Below, piece after piece: positions 44,801 through 52,819 of a stretch of DNA of 64,000 nucleotides. Each line of letters starts with the position of its first letter. Within the stretch, counting starts at the first letter, position 1. The notes below the pieces were generated by a model, which did no database searches, had not been told where the DNA came from, and saw only the letters and a list, made by a program, of their open reading frames with translations. This stretch comes from JAEXZL01 sp049943125 (GTDB lineage Bacteria > Bacillota > Clostridia > Clostridiales > Clostridiaceae): the NCBI RefSeq assembly GCF_049943125.1, contig NZ_CP188040.1, forward strand, positions 3,658,001 to 3,722,000, given 5' to 3'. The position numbers and the translations under genes were made by a program.

Positions 44801-46114
44801 GCTATCAATGACCTCTTCTTTAATTTTCAAGCATTTCATATCCTGTCCGCCAATATCTAAAATAAACTCTACTCCAGGAAGGAAATGCTTTGCTGCCTTA
44901 TAGTGAGCTATAGTTTCTATTTCCCCTAAATCAATTTTTAAAGCAGCCTTTATCAGGCCCTCACCATAGCCAGTGATTGTGGATCCAACGATATTTGCTT
45001 CCTTAGGCAGACTCTTATACATATCCTTTAAGGCGTCAATTGTTTGTTCTAAAGGATTTCCCCTGTTGCTACCATAATATTTATATAAGATATTGTAATC
45101 CTCATCTATGAGCACAACCTTAGTTGTAGTTGAACCTGCATCAATTCCTAAATAACAGCTACCTCTAAAGGTAGTAAGCTCTCTATAGGCCGCTGTGTTC
45201 CTCCTATGTCTTTTATTAAAGGAGATATATTCCTCCTCGTCTTTAAACAATGATTCCAGTGTGTTAATCTCAAGTTCCTGCGCTGTTTTCATCTTTTGAC
45301 AGCTTACCATTAAAAGGCTAAAAGGAACTCCCTGAGCTTCAATGGAGGAAAAAGCTGCCCCTAAAGCCACAAAAAACTCCCCATTCTCCGGAAATATTAT
45401 TTTGTCATCTGTGAGCTTTAAGGTTTCAATAAATCTTCTTCTAAGTTCAGATAAAAAATTTAATGGTCCACCTAGAAAAGCCACTTTACCTTTTATAGGA
45501 TGTCCACAAGCTAGTCCACTGATAGTTTGATTAACCACTGCCTGGAAAATAGAAGCGGCAATATCCTCCTTTCTGGCTCCCTCATTCAATAAAGGCTGTA
45601 TATCAGTTTTTGCAAAAACTCCACAGCGAGAGGCTATGGGATATATAACCTTATACCCTTTAGCTATATGATTAAGTCCCTCTGCATCAGTCTGAAGCAG
45701 TGCTGCCATCTGATCTATAAAAGCTCCTGTACCGCCAGCACAGGTTCCATTCATTCGCTGTTCAATAGTTTTATCAAAAAAAGTTATCTTAGCATCCTCT
45801 CCCCCAAGCTCTAAAGCAACCTCTGTTTCTGGTATTAGCTTCTCTACCGCATTAGTTGAAGCTATAACTTCCTGAACAAAGGGAATATTCAGCCATTTTG
45901 ACACAGACAAACCTCCTGAGCCCGTTACAGTTATATTAATAACACTTCTCTTTAATATCCCCGAAATCTCAAAAATAAGCTTAATTATTGTGCTCTTTAT
46001 GTCTGAATAATGTCTTTGATAACTCTTAAAAATTATATTATTTTTTTCATCTAACAATACCAGCTTAACAGTGGTAGAGCCTACATCTAGACCAATATAA
46101 TACTTTTCAGCCAT
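41843..46114 (-). CDS. Giant two-domain acyl-CoA dehydratase activase fused to dehydratase-like modules
   Basis: About 1423 residues. Two BcrA/BadF/HgdC ASKHA-ATPase domains lie in tandem: the first phosphate loop is GLDVGSTT (residues 8-15), the second GIDAGSTTT (about 323-331). Each keeps the two cysteine motifs that hold the activator's 4Fe-4S cluster (NGTCAGGTG and SRCGVF; NEACSSGCG and SRCTVF). A CSLCNNHC site and a DUF2229-like region follow (about 620-870), then a HgdB/HgdC-like dehydratase-type C-terminus. Similar large proteins are common in clostridia and remain uncharacterised. The ATG at 46114 has GGGAGGT; a longer TTG start includes that site. Confidence 0.85.
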   Translation of the reverse strand: MAEKYYIGLDVGSTTVKLVLLDEKNNIIFKSYQRHYSDIKSTIIKLIFEISGILKRSVINITVTGSGGLSVSKWLNIPFVQEVIASTNAVEKLIPETEVALELGGEDAKITFFDKTIEQRMNGTCAGGTGAFIDQMAALLQTDAEGLNHIAKGYKVIYPIASRCGVFAKTDIQPLLNEGARKEDIAASIFQAVVNQTISGLACGHPIKGKVAFLGGPLNFLSELRRRFIETLKLTDDKIIFPENGEFFVALGAAFSSIEAQGVPFSLLMVSCQKMKTAQELEINTLESLFKDEEEYISFNKRHRRNTAAYRELTTFRGSCYLGIDAGSTTTKVVLIDEDYNILYKYYGSNRGNPLEQTIDALKDMYKSLPKEANIVGSTITGYGEGLIKAALKIDLGEIETIAHYKAAKHFLPGVEFILDIGGQDMKCLKIKEEVIDSILLNEACSSGCGSFIESFANSLNYSVQDFAKEALFAEAPVDLGSRCTVFMNSKVKQAQKEGATVGDISAGLCYSVIKNALYKVIKVRNEEEIGDKIIVQGGTFYNDAVLRSFEKLLGKNVVRPDIAGLMGAFGAAIISKERCNSNDSTELLSEKELLSFTFDTEMKRCSLCNNHCLLTINHFNNEEDYITGNRCERPTGKLIHKEGIPNLYDYKYKRLFSYKPLKVEEAFRGIIGIPRVLNMYENYPFWFTFFTELRFRVKLSSPSNKNIYELGIETIPSESACYPAKLSHGHIIDLINKGVKRIFYPCITVEKKEDKGANNSYNCPIVTSYPEVIKNNVEDIYDHSVEFINPFISLNNKDKFIDIIYESFKRLNISKDEIFRALNKAIEEDNAFKQDIRDKGEEVLEYLKRENKKGIVLCGRPYHIDPEINHGLPNIVTSYDMAVLTEDSIAHLGELNRPLRVVDQWMYHTRLYNAAEYVSRNDNLELIQLNSFGCGLDAVTSDQVQEILNSKNKIFTLIKIDEVNNLGAVRIRIRSLKAALLDRGDNYKTAEESSYEYRKLPFTRTMAKRHTILAPQMSPIHFELLEEAFNSSGYNLRVLVDRDKSIIEEGLRYVNNDACYPSIIVIGQLIHALKSGRYDLNNTSVMITQTGGGCRATNYIGFLKKALREAGFGNIPIISLNTIGYEKQKGFRFSLPLINRAVMAILYGDLFMRVLYKVRPYEEVHGSSDKLYRIWAERAKRNIQKGDFKAFRKNTRAIIEEFDNLEIVDKRKPRIGVVGEILVKYHPLANNDIVRIIEAEGGEAVVPDLIDFFLYCAYNGVYNYEKLYNTKNSYFGSNTIIKVLKLYRSSIEECLKESKRFSHPIAIDKMAGKASRVLSIGNQTGEGWFLTAEMMELLDEGINNILCLQPFACLPNHVTGKGMIKTLRNIYPYANITPVDYDPGASEVNQLNRIKLMMATAFKNIEGEKIKVEEEAAVAGKL

Positions 46115-46275
46115 TTTGTTACCTCCCAAATGTAACAAGTAAACATTTTCAAATACTGATTAAAATTAATATTTCAAACTCTGTATATTATTGATATTAA
46201 TGTCAACTATTATAAAGAATAAGTAAATTATATATGAATATATATGTAAGAATAATAAGTACAAAGGAGTGCGTT

Positions 46276-46632
46276 ATGGATTATTTCAATGCTGCTAATG
46301 AATGCTATAAAACTAAAGATTATAAAAAAGCTATATCCTTATACCAAATGGCAATTGATAATAAAGATAATGAAGCCAGTGCCTATTACAATTCTGCTGT
46401 GTGCTTTATTAAGCTATGTCAATATGAACCAGCAATTGAATTGATTAATAAGGCTCTAAAAATAAAAAAAGAGAGTAAGTATTATTTTAATTTGGCTTAC
46501 TGCTATGCCATGACAAAAAATAACAAAAAAGCATTACAGTACTTTAACACCAGCTGGGCCATGGATAACGAAGATAAAGAATGTGAAAAAGCCATTAAGC
46601 TTATTCTAAAAAATATATGTAAGCATCCCTAA
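46276..46632 (+). CDS. Small TPR protein
   Basis: About 118 residues consisting of roughly three TPR units (DYFNAANECYKTKDYKKAISLY, then repeats starting NEASAYYNSAVC and SKYYFNLAYCYAM). No signal peptide. A protein-interaction role is likely, partner unknown. The ATG at 46276 has AAGGAG at good spacing, whereas the in-frame ATG at 46234 does not. Divergent from the giant activase gene. Confidence 0.78.
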   Translation: MDYFNAANECYKTKDYKKAISLYQMAIDNKDNEASAYYNSAVCFIKLCQYEPAIELINKALKIKKESKYYFNLAYCYAMTKNNKKALQYFNTSWAMDNEDKECEKAIKLILKNICKHP

Positions 46633-46651
46633 TGAGATGCTTATTTTTTTA
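46619..46651 (+). terminator. Intrinsic terminator after the TPR gene
   Basis: TAAGCATC/GATGCTTA stem followed by seven T. Confidence 0.75.
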
Positions 46652-46665
46652 TATATTAATATATT

Positions 46666-47844
46666 TTACCACTGACCGATTACTTGCTCATTGCGATGAT
46701 CTAGATTAAATCTATCACTATTAAAATAATTTGCTCCCTTATAAAAGGTTGTATCCACCTGAATCCATCTATCCTCATCCTCTAAATATACCTCATTCCA
46801 AGCATGGCTTATCCAGGCAACTCCATTATAGCCTTCTCCTGTAATCATCCTAACCTCCAGTCCTGCAGCTATACACATAGCAACGTATAACGATGCATAG
46901 TCAAAGCAGATTCCTTTTTTACTTCTGAAAGCTTCAATAGCCCCTGAACCAGTAGAGAAATCATTGCTTAATATCCTTTCTGCTTTCGCATCATCATACT
47001 GAATATTACTGCCCACATAGGTATAGAGAGTTCTTGCCTTACTTCTATCACTATCTAGACCTTCAGTTAGACTAACAGCAGTATAATCAATATTCTCGTC
47101 ACTTTTGATTGCCTCCTCTAAAGTAACACCATTATAATAAACTATCTGTTTATTATTAAAGGTAATATCCTTCAGAGACTTTATATCTTCCCAAGGAGTA
47201 ACAGTACTTCCATCCCTTATCTGAATCTTAAAGGAATCATCTATAATATCTGGAAGAGCTTGTGCCAGGCTTGAATTAGTAGCAGGTCTAACAACCCTTT
47301 CTGTTATAGCTACATAAACCTTTGAGTCCTGTATTTCTTCATTAAGGTTATAAGGTAAATTTATCTGAGTTATTAAATTTAATATAAACACTGCTATAAT
47401 TATATTGCTTATTGCTCTTGGGAGCTGGAATAAAGCTCCTACAAAAGCTTTTATACCATTACTTTTATTTATAGTTATCCTATTAATAAAATTCATAATA
47501 GGATAAAAGGTAATATTGTTTATAAGATCAAAAATAAACATTATTATTCTCTGAAATATAAAAAACAGAATTGGTAGAATTACAAAATAAATTATATAAA
47601 ACTTTTGTGAAATAAGTGTGAATATATCTTTTGATAAATAATTATATAACAAGCTCCCACTACTTAATATATATTTTTTAATTATATGATTTGATATAAT
47701 TAAAGCTAGCAAAAAAGCTATGCTACCTTCCACTCCTCTTATCTCACTCTTACTATATCTTACATCATATTTATAGATAACTCCCCAGATAACTGGAAGA
47801 ATAAATATAGCTAAAAGTATAATAGATACATAATTAAACCTCAT
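46666..47844 (-). CDS. Membrane-anchored transglutaminase-like protein
   Basis: A 392-residue protein with three or four N-terminal membrane segments (about 5-23, 40-58, 83-106, 143-160) and a C-terminal transglutaminase-like domain on one side of the membrane. The catalytic triad is intact: Cys313 in KKGICFDYASL, His347 in SHAWNEVY and Asp364 in QVDTTF. Such domains act as cysteine proteases or amide-forming enzymes on cell-surface proteins. It starts 10 bases after recX and may share its transcript. Confidence 0.82.
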   Translation of the reverse strand: MRFNYVSIILLAIFILPVIWGVIYKYDVRYSKSEIRGVEGSIAFLLALIISNHIIKKYILSSGSLLYNYLSKDIFTLISQKFYIIYFVILPILFFIFQRIIMFIFDLINNITFYPIMNFINRITINKSNGIKAFVGALFQLPRAISNIIIAVFILNLITQINLPYNLNEEIQDSKVYVAITERVVRPATNSSLAQALPDIIDDSFKIQIRDGSTVTPWEDIKSLKDITFNNKQIVYYNGVTLEEAIKSDENIDYTAVSLTEGLDSDRSKARTLYTYVGSNIQYDDAKAERILSNDFSTGSGAIEAFRSKKGICFDYASLYVAMCIAAGLEVRMITGEGYNGVAWISHAWNEVYLEDEDRWIQVDTTFYKGANYFNSDRFNLDHRNEQVIGQW

Positions 47845-47854
47845 ATCAATAACA

Positions 47855-48493
47855 TTAATCCTCCTGCTGCTCCAACAGCCTTCTGCTAACCTTTTTTATC
47901 ATGTCATAGCCATACCCTCTTGAAAGTAAAAATGTAGATAGCTTTTGGGTAATCTTAAAGGCATCTGTTTCTCTCTTTATAAGCTGCTGATATTTTTTTT
48001 CAGCCAAATTATATGCAGCCTCCTCCAGTGAATTATCATCAATATTTTTCAGCTCACTCTGTATGATTTCTTCTTTAATCCCTTTACTTTTCAAATTATA
48101 TAAAAGCTTCATCTTCCCCTGCTTTGATAAGTTATCCTTTATATATGCTTTTACATAAACCTTATCATCAATTAGGTTATACTCTTCCATAAGCCTCATG
48201 ATCTTATTAATGATTTTTTCATCATAGCCTCTACTTATAAGCTTATCTATAACCTGACTTTTTGTTTTATAACTTTTTTCTATTATCCTAAAGGCATAAT
48301 TCTTTCCTTTAATAAAATTATCCTCTTCAGCAATGTCTTCAATCTCCTTAACATCAACCTTTTTACCTTTAGTTAGCTTATATCTATATACTATTTCTTC
48401 ATCACAGGCAAATTTATATTCATCGTCTATATAAATATTAATTCTGTTCTTATTTTTCTTTTGTACTTCTAATTTTGTAATAATTCCTTCCAC
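47855..48493 (-). CDS. recX: Regulatory protein RecX
   Basis: A 212-residue all-helical protein with three RecX three-helix repeats: the central block AFRIIEKSYKTKSQVIDKLISRGYDE is typical. RecX binds RecA filaments and limits recombinase and coprotease activity. The start is GTG with AGGAGG six bases upstream. It lies 11 bases after an M16 protease gene; recA is not in the window. Confidence 0.9.
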   Translation of the reverse strand: MEGIITKLEVQKKNKNRINIYIDDEYKFACDEEIVYRYKLTKGKKVDVKEIEDIAEEDNFIKGKNYAFRIIEKSYKTKSQVIDKLISRGYDEKIINKIMRLMEEYNLIDDKVYVKAYIKDNLSKQGKMKLLYNLKSKGIKEEIIQSELKNIDDNSLEEAAYNLAEKKYQQLIKRETDAFKITQKLSTFLLSRGYGYDMIKKVSRRLLEQQED

Positions 48494-48504
48494 TAAAATC
48501 CTCC

Positions 48505-49746
48505 TTACAGGGACTTAAGAATATGAACTGTTGGTTCATTAAGCACACAGCCTGCAACACTGTAAATATGATCAGCTCTGAGTCCTTCCAATTCCTTCAT
48601 TTCACTTATATACTCATAGATATCTTCATTTTCTAAGCTTTGGTGAAGCACATAATTTCCAAGCTCTGCTGGATCCTCTAGGGTGGAAAGGACTGCTGTT
48701 TTATGAACCTTTTTCATCAGTTCTACCGTTTTATCATTGAAGACAATCTCACCACTTTTAATATCCTCTATACATCTATTAATAGTTTTTATAGTCTCAT
48801 TTATATTTTCTTTTGCTACGGCAGTATAAATATACAGGCTCTTAACATTTTTGCTCATATCTAAATAAGTATAAACATCATAAGCTAAGCCTCTTTTTTC
48901 TCTTAATTCTCTAAAAAGTATAGAATTAGAGCTCTCACCTAATCTCATATTCAGTATTTTTAGTGGAAGCTCCATGTCTTTATCCATGTCATGATAAGTA
49001 TATAAATAGGTGACAGTAGATAGTTCCATATCCTGTTTGTGAGATACTTTTTCTACTGGTCTATTATTCTCTTTTATTATAGGAACCTCAATTGTTCTTT
49101 TCCCCTGCCAATTTGAAAAATACTCCTCTATCATAGAGAAAGCCTCTTTATGGTCATAGGATGAAACTACAGTGATTATACTATTATCAGGAGTATAATA
49201 GCTTTTATAATAATCAACAAGCATCTTCCTGCTTATTCTATTCACACTGCTCTCAGTACCTGCCACATCATGCTTTAGTGGGCTTTTATCAAAGGCCGCC
49301 TCATGTATTTTCTTCAAGCTATAGTCTTCAATATCATCTTTACTAGCCTTTATTTCTGCACAAATAACCTTTTTTTCCTTTTTAAGCTCCTCTATATCAA
49401 AAACAGGGTTTATTATCATATCACTTAAAAGCTCTAATCCATTTTTAAGCTCCTCTTTCAATGCAGTAACACCATATACAGTGCAATTATAATCCGTATA
49501 AGCATTATACTGTCCCCCAAGAAACTCCAGCTCCTCATTTAGCTTCTCATTATCTCTCTTCTCAGTTCCTTTAAAAAGCATATGCTCTATAAGATGACTG
49601 ATACCTTTTTCTCTTGATGACTCATATATCGCACCTATCTTTAATCCTATATGGACAGAAGCTAATTGTGTGTCTCTTTTTATAGTAATAACCTTAAGTC
49701 CATTATTTAGTTTATGAACATATGAGTTAAAATTTAAATCCTTCAT
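48505..49746 (-). CDS. M16 family zinc peptidase (MlpA/YmxG-like)
   Basis: About 413 residues, two M16 half-domains. The inverted zinc motif HxxEH is His51-x-x-Glu54-His55 in HLIEHMLFKGT, with the distal glutamate in the KKEKKVICAEI segment. The single-chain ~410-residue size and motif context resemble MlpA/YmxG and the mitochondrial processing-peptidase core. The physiological substrate is unknown. The ATG at 49746 has AGGAG seven bases upstream; the TTG one codon before is less likely. Confidence 0.88.
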   Translation of the reverse strand: MKDLNFNSYVHKLNNGLKVITIKRDTQLASVHIGLKIGAIYESSREKGISHLIEHMLFKGTEKRDNEKLNEELEFLGGQYNAYTDYNCTVYGVTALKEELKNGLELLSDMIINPVFDIEELKKEKKVICAEIKASKDDIEDYSLKKIHEAAFDKSPLKHDVAGTESSVNRISRKMLVDYYKSYYTPDNSIITVVSSYDHKEAFSMIEEYFSNWQGKRTIEVPIIKENNRPVEKVSHKQDMELSTVTYLYTYHDMDKDMELPLKILNMRLGESSNSILFRELREKRGLAYDVYTYLDMSKNVKSLYIYTAVAKENINETIKTINRCIEDIKSGEIVFNDKTVELMKKVHKTAVLSTLEDPAELGNYVLHQSLENEDIYEYISEMKELEGLRADHIYSVAGCVLNEPTVHILKSL

Positions 49747-49798
49747 CAACGATCTCCTTAACTGATTATATATGTTTAATACATCACTATTTCCTTAT

Positions 49799-49850
49799 CC
49801 TTGCTGTAGCAAGGGCTTCTGTAATTGCTATGCTTATAATATAGCATAGC
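49799..49850. other. Two short hairpins between ymfI and the M16 gene
   Basis: CCTTGC-TGTA-GCAAGG (49799-49814) and GCTATGCT/AGCATAGC (49827-49850, 8-base loop). Neither is followed by a T run on the minus strand, so they are not typical terminators; function unknown. Confidence 0.45.
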
Positions 49851-49884
49851 TATACGAAAATAAATACTTTATTTCCTATATTTA

Positions 49885-50625
49885 CTATAACATTCCACCA
49901 TTAACATTTATTATTTGTCCAGTTATATATGAGGAATCTTCACTGCAGAGAAAAGCTACAACCTTTGCTACCTCTTCTGAGCTTCCCATTCTGCATAAAG
50001 GAATATCTTCCTGAATTAATTCTTTATCCTCCATTGAAAGCCAAGAATTCATTTCTGTTTCTATTACCCCTGGTGCAACGGCATTAATCCTGATATTTGA
50101 TGGTCCAAGCTCCTTGGCTAACGCTTTAGTAAAGCCATTAATAGCAGCCTTTGCTGCCGAATAAACTGCCTCACAGGATGCCCCGGCTTCTCCCCATATA
50201 GAAGAAATATTAACTATCACTCCGGCCTTTCTAGCTATCATTATATCCACTATTGCTTTGGTAGTATTTATAGCACCTAACAGGTCAGTATTAATAATAT
50301 TATTGATATCTTCATAGGACATATCCATGAATAGGCCTATATGAGATATACCTGCATTATTTATTAGTATATCTACCCTTCCATAATGAAGAATTGCCTC
50401 CTCCACAAGTGCTTTGGCTTCAATTGCTATGGAAACATCGGCTTTGCAGACAATAGCTGAGCCTCCATTGTTTTTTATTTCTTCTAGGAGCCTTAAGGCT
50501 TCTTCTCTGCTGCTCCTATAATTAATAACAACGCTTGCACCTTCCCTAGCCAGCTCTAAGGCTATTGCTCTTCCAATGCCTCTAGAAGCTCCAGTAACAA
50601 TTGCAACCCTATTTGAAAGCTTCAT
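49885..50625 (-). CDS. ymfI: SDR reductase, YmfI-type (EF-P 5-aminopentanone reductase)
   Basis: About 246 residues, a classical short-chain dehydrogenase/reductase: cofactor motif TGASRGIG at residues 11-18, NNAGIS, and the active-site tyrosine and lysine in VYSAAKAAI. The block SSIWGEAGASCE is shared with Bacillus YmfI, which reduces the 5-aminopentanone group on elongation factor P, rather than with FabG in general. An FabG-like 3-oxoacyl-ACP reductase remains the alternative. The ATG at 50625 has AGGAG eight bases upstream. Confidence 0.8.
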   Translation of the reverse strand: MKLSNRVAIVTGASRGIGRAIALELAREGASVVINYRSSREEALRLLEEIKNNGGSAIVCKADVSIAIEAKALVEEAILHYGRVDILINNAGISHIGLFMDMSYEDINNIINTDLLGAINTTKAIVDIMIARKAGVIVNISSIWGEAGASCEAVYSAAKAAINGFTKALAKELGPSNIRINAVAPGVIETEMNSWLSMEDKELIQEDIPLCRMGSSEEVAKVVAFLCSEDSSYITGQIINVNGGML

Positions 50626-50683
50626 TTTCTTCACTCCTAATAATTATAATAGTAAATTATATCATTAATCCTTCCTAATAGAA

Positions 50684-50712
50684 AAGCATGACTTATATAC
50701 ATAAGTCATGCC
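50684..50712 (-). terminator. Intrinsic terminator of the rnf operon
   Basis: Perfect 11-bp stem GCATGACTTAT/ATAAGTCATGC with a 4-base loop after rnfB, followed on the minus strand by TTTTC. Confidence 0.85.
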
Positions 50713-50717
50713 AATTA

Positions 50718-51521
50718 TTAATTTTCTATTCCCTTAATAGCTTTTGTAGGACACTTTGTTACACATACCCCACATTGAGTACATTTATCATAGTCTACAT
50801 GAGCTAAATTATTTCCAATAGTGATTGCTCCAAATTCACAATTTCTTTCACATAGACGGCAACCGATACAGCCTACAGAACAGTTTTCTCTAACATTCTT
50901 ACCCATATCCTTTGAATTACAGCTAACTCTAACTCTCTTATTTTGAGGAACTATCTCTATAAGATTTTTAGGGCATATGTTGACACAGGCTCCACAGGAA
51001 GTACATTTTTCCTCATCAACAACAGCTATATCATTAACTATGGATAAGGCACCGAATTCACAGACCTTAATACAGCTTCCAAGACCTAAGCATCCATGAT
51101 TGCAGGCCTTAGCACCTTCACCAGGTAGACTCATAGCCATAAGGCAATCAATTTTTTCATCATACTTATACAAATTTTTACTACTTGTACAGTCTCCATT
51201 ACACTTTACATATGCAACCTTTTTTTCCGCTGCATCTACAGATACACACAATATTTCACCAATCTTTAAGGTAGTGCTGCTTCCCCCTACAGAACATCCA
51301 TTAGGATTAGCATTTCCCTCTACAACAGCCTGAGCAAAAGCATCACAACCTGCAAAACCACAGCCTCCACAGTTAGCTCCTGGAAGTGCTTCTCTTACTA
51401 ATGGAATCATAGGATCCACTTCAACCTGGAACTTTTGTGATGCATAGCCAAGTAATGTACCAAACACTAAGCCTAAACCGCCTAAACTAAGGACCGGAAA
51501 TAATAATTCGCTAATATTCAT
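50718..51521 (-). CDS. rnfB: Rnf electron transport complex subunit RnfB
   Basis: A 267-residue iron-sulfur subunit. One N-terminal membrane helix (about 7-25), a four-Cys Fe-S domain in LPGANCGGCGFAGCDAFA with a later Cys, and then several ferredoxin-type CxxCxxCxxxCP motifs: CLGLGSCIKVC, CTSCGACVNIC, CIGCRLCERNC and CTQCGVCVTKC. It receives electrons from reduced ferredoxin. Last gene of rnfCDGEAB; AGGAGG precedes the ATG. Confidence 0.95.
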   Translation of the reverse strand: MNISELLFPVLSLGGLGLVFGTLLGYASQKFQVEVDPMIPLVREALPGANCGGCGFAGCDAFAQAVVEGNANPNGCSVGGSSTTLKIGEILCVSVDAAEKKVAYVKCNGDCTSSKNLYKYDEKIDCLMAMSLPGEGAKACNHGCLGLGSCIKVCEFGALSIVNDIAVVDEEKCTSCGACVNICPKNLIEIVPQNKRVRVSCNSKDMGKNVRENCSVGCIGCRLCERNCEFGAITIGNNLAHVDYDKCTQCGVCVTKCPTKAIKGIEN

Positions 51522-51534
51522 CAGTAACTACCTC

Positions 51535-52107
51535 CTATAAAAGGCCCTGGAAGCCTAGAAAGGCTAAGGACATAAACCCTGCAGTAAATAACGTAATTGG
51601 CAATCCTCTAAGAGGTACTGGTATAGCTTCATTATTATCAGTCTTTTCTCTTATGAAAGCCAGTAGAAGTATTCCAAGCATATAACCTAAGGCTGCTCCT
51701 AATCCATTTGCGATACTTTCTATAAGATTATGGCTTTCTTGAACATTTAATAATGCCATACCTAGCACTGCACAGTTTGTAGTTATAAGAGGAAGGTAAA
51801 TACCTAAGGATTTATATAGCCCTGGGCTCATCTTCTTAATAAACATTTCTACAAATTGAACTAGTGCTGCTATAACTAGTACAAAAGCTATAGTAGATAA
51901 ATATTCTATATTTAATAATTCAAGTAATTCATAAACCAGAAAGGACATTATAGAAGCTAAGGTCATTACAAATGTTACTGCCAAACCCATTCCTAAAGCT
52001 GCGTCCTTCTTTTTAGATACTCCTAGAAAGGAGCAAATACCAAGGAACTTTGATAATAGAAAATTATTTATAAGCATGGAGCTTAAAAATATCGTAAATA
52101 TTCTCAT
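51535..52107 (-). CDS. rnfA: Rnf complex subunit RnfA
   Basis: About 190 residues, six hydrophobic membrane helices, with the conserved early cysteine (LGICSFLGV) and the TNCAVLG motif that together hold the intramembrane iron-sulfur cluster shared with RnfE. ATG at 52107 with GTAGGTGA; a GTG three codons earlier is in frame. It sits between rnfE and rnfB. Confidence 0.94.
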   Translation of the reverse strand: MRIFTIFLSSMLINNFLLSKFLGICSFLGVSKKKDAALGMGLAVTFVMTLASIMSFLVYELLELLNIEYLSTIAFVLVIAALVQFVEMFIKKMSPGLYKSLGIYLPLITTNCAVLGMALLNVQESHNLIESIANGLGAALGYMLGILLLAFIREKTDNNEAIPVPLRGLPITLFTAGFMSLAFLGFQGLL

Positions 52108-52126
52108 AGCATTCACCTACAATCCT

Positions 52127-52810
52127 TTATTTTATTAAATCGATGCTACCGCATTTTCCACCACAGCCCATTGCACAGCTGCTGCAATCATGCTCTAAAT
52201 TCTTAGCCTGACCATTTGTTCTCTTCAGGTTAATGTAATTTATAAGGGTCATTAACACTCCTAGTGCAAAGAATGCTCCTGGTGCTAGTATCATAATTGC
52301 TGCTGGTTGATAGCTAGCAGGCATGATCTGTAATCCAAGGATAGTTCCATTACCGATGATTTCTCTTACTACTCCTACCGCAAATAAAGAAGCAGTAAAT
52401 CCAAGTCCCATACCTATAGCATCAAAAATGGAGGCAACTATACCATTTTTAGCTGCATAAGCTTCTGCTCTTCCTAGAATAACGCAGTTAACAACAATCA
52501 GTGGTATGAATATCCCTAAGGATTTATATAAGGAAGGTAGGAATCCCTCCATAAGCATGTCTACTACAGTTACAAAGCTTGCAATAATAACAATGTAAGC
52601 TGGAATTCTTATCTTGTCAGGAATTACTTTTCTTAAAGCAGAAATAAGAAAGTTGGAAAATATTAAAACTAAGGTTGTAGCAGCGCCCATACCTACAGCA
52701 TTTTCTGCACTGGAGGTTACTGCTAAGGTAGGACACATAGCTAGTACTTGTACAAAAATAGGGTTTTCTGTTATAACTCCATTTTTAATTCTCTCTATAT
52801 ATTTTTTCAC
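52127..52810 (-). CDS. rnfE: Rnf complex subunit RnfE
   Basis: About 227 residues, six membrane helices, paralogous to RnfA. The motifs MCPTLAVTSS and VNCVILGRAEA carry the cysteines for the intramembrane cluster. A cysteine-rich C-terminal tail (CSSCAMGCGGKCGS) extends past the usual end. The probable start is GTG at 52810 (KKYIERIKNGVITENPIFVQ follows), with AGGTGAGG just upstream; a GTG three codons before is possible. Confidence 0.93.
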   Translation of the reverse strand: MKKYIERIKNGVITENPIFVQVLAMCPTLAVTSSAENAVGMGAATTLVLIFSNFLISALRKVIPDKIRIPAYIVIIASFVTVVDMLMEGFLPSLYKSLGIFIPLIVVNCVILGRAEAYAAKNGIVASIFDAIGMGLGFTASLFAVGVVREIIGNGTILGLQIMPASYQPAAIMILAPGAFFALGVLMTLINYINLKRTNGQAKNLEHDCSSCAMGCGGKCGSIDLIK

Positions 52811-52819
52811 TGTCCTCAC

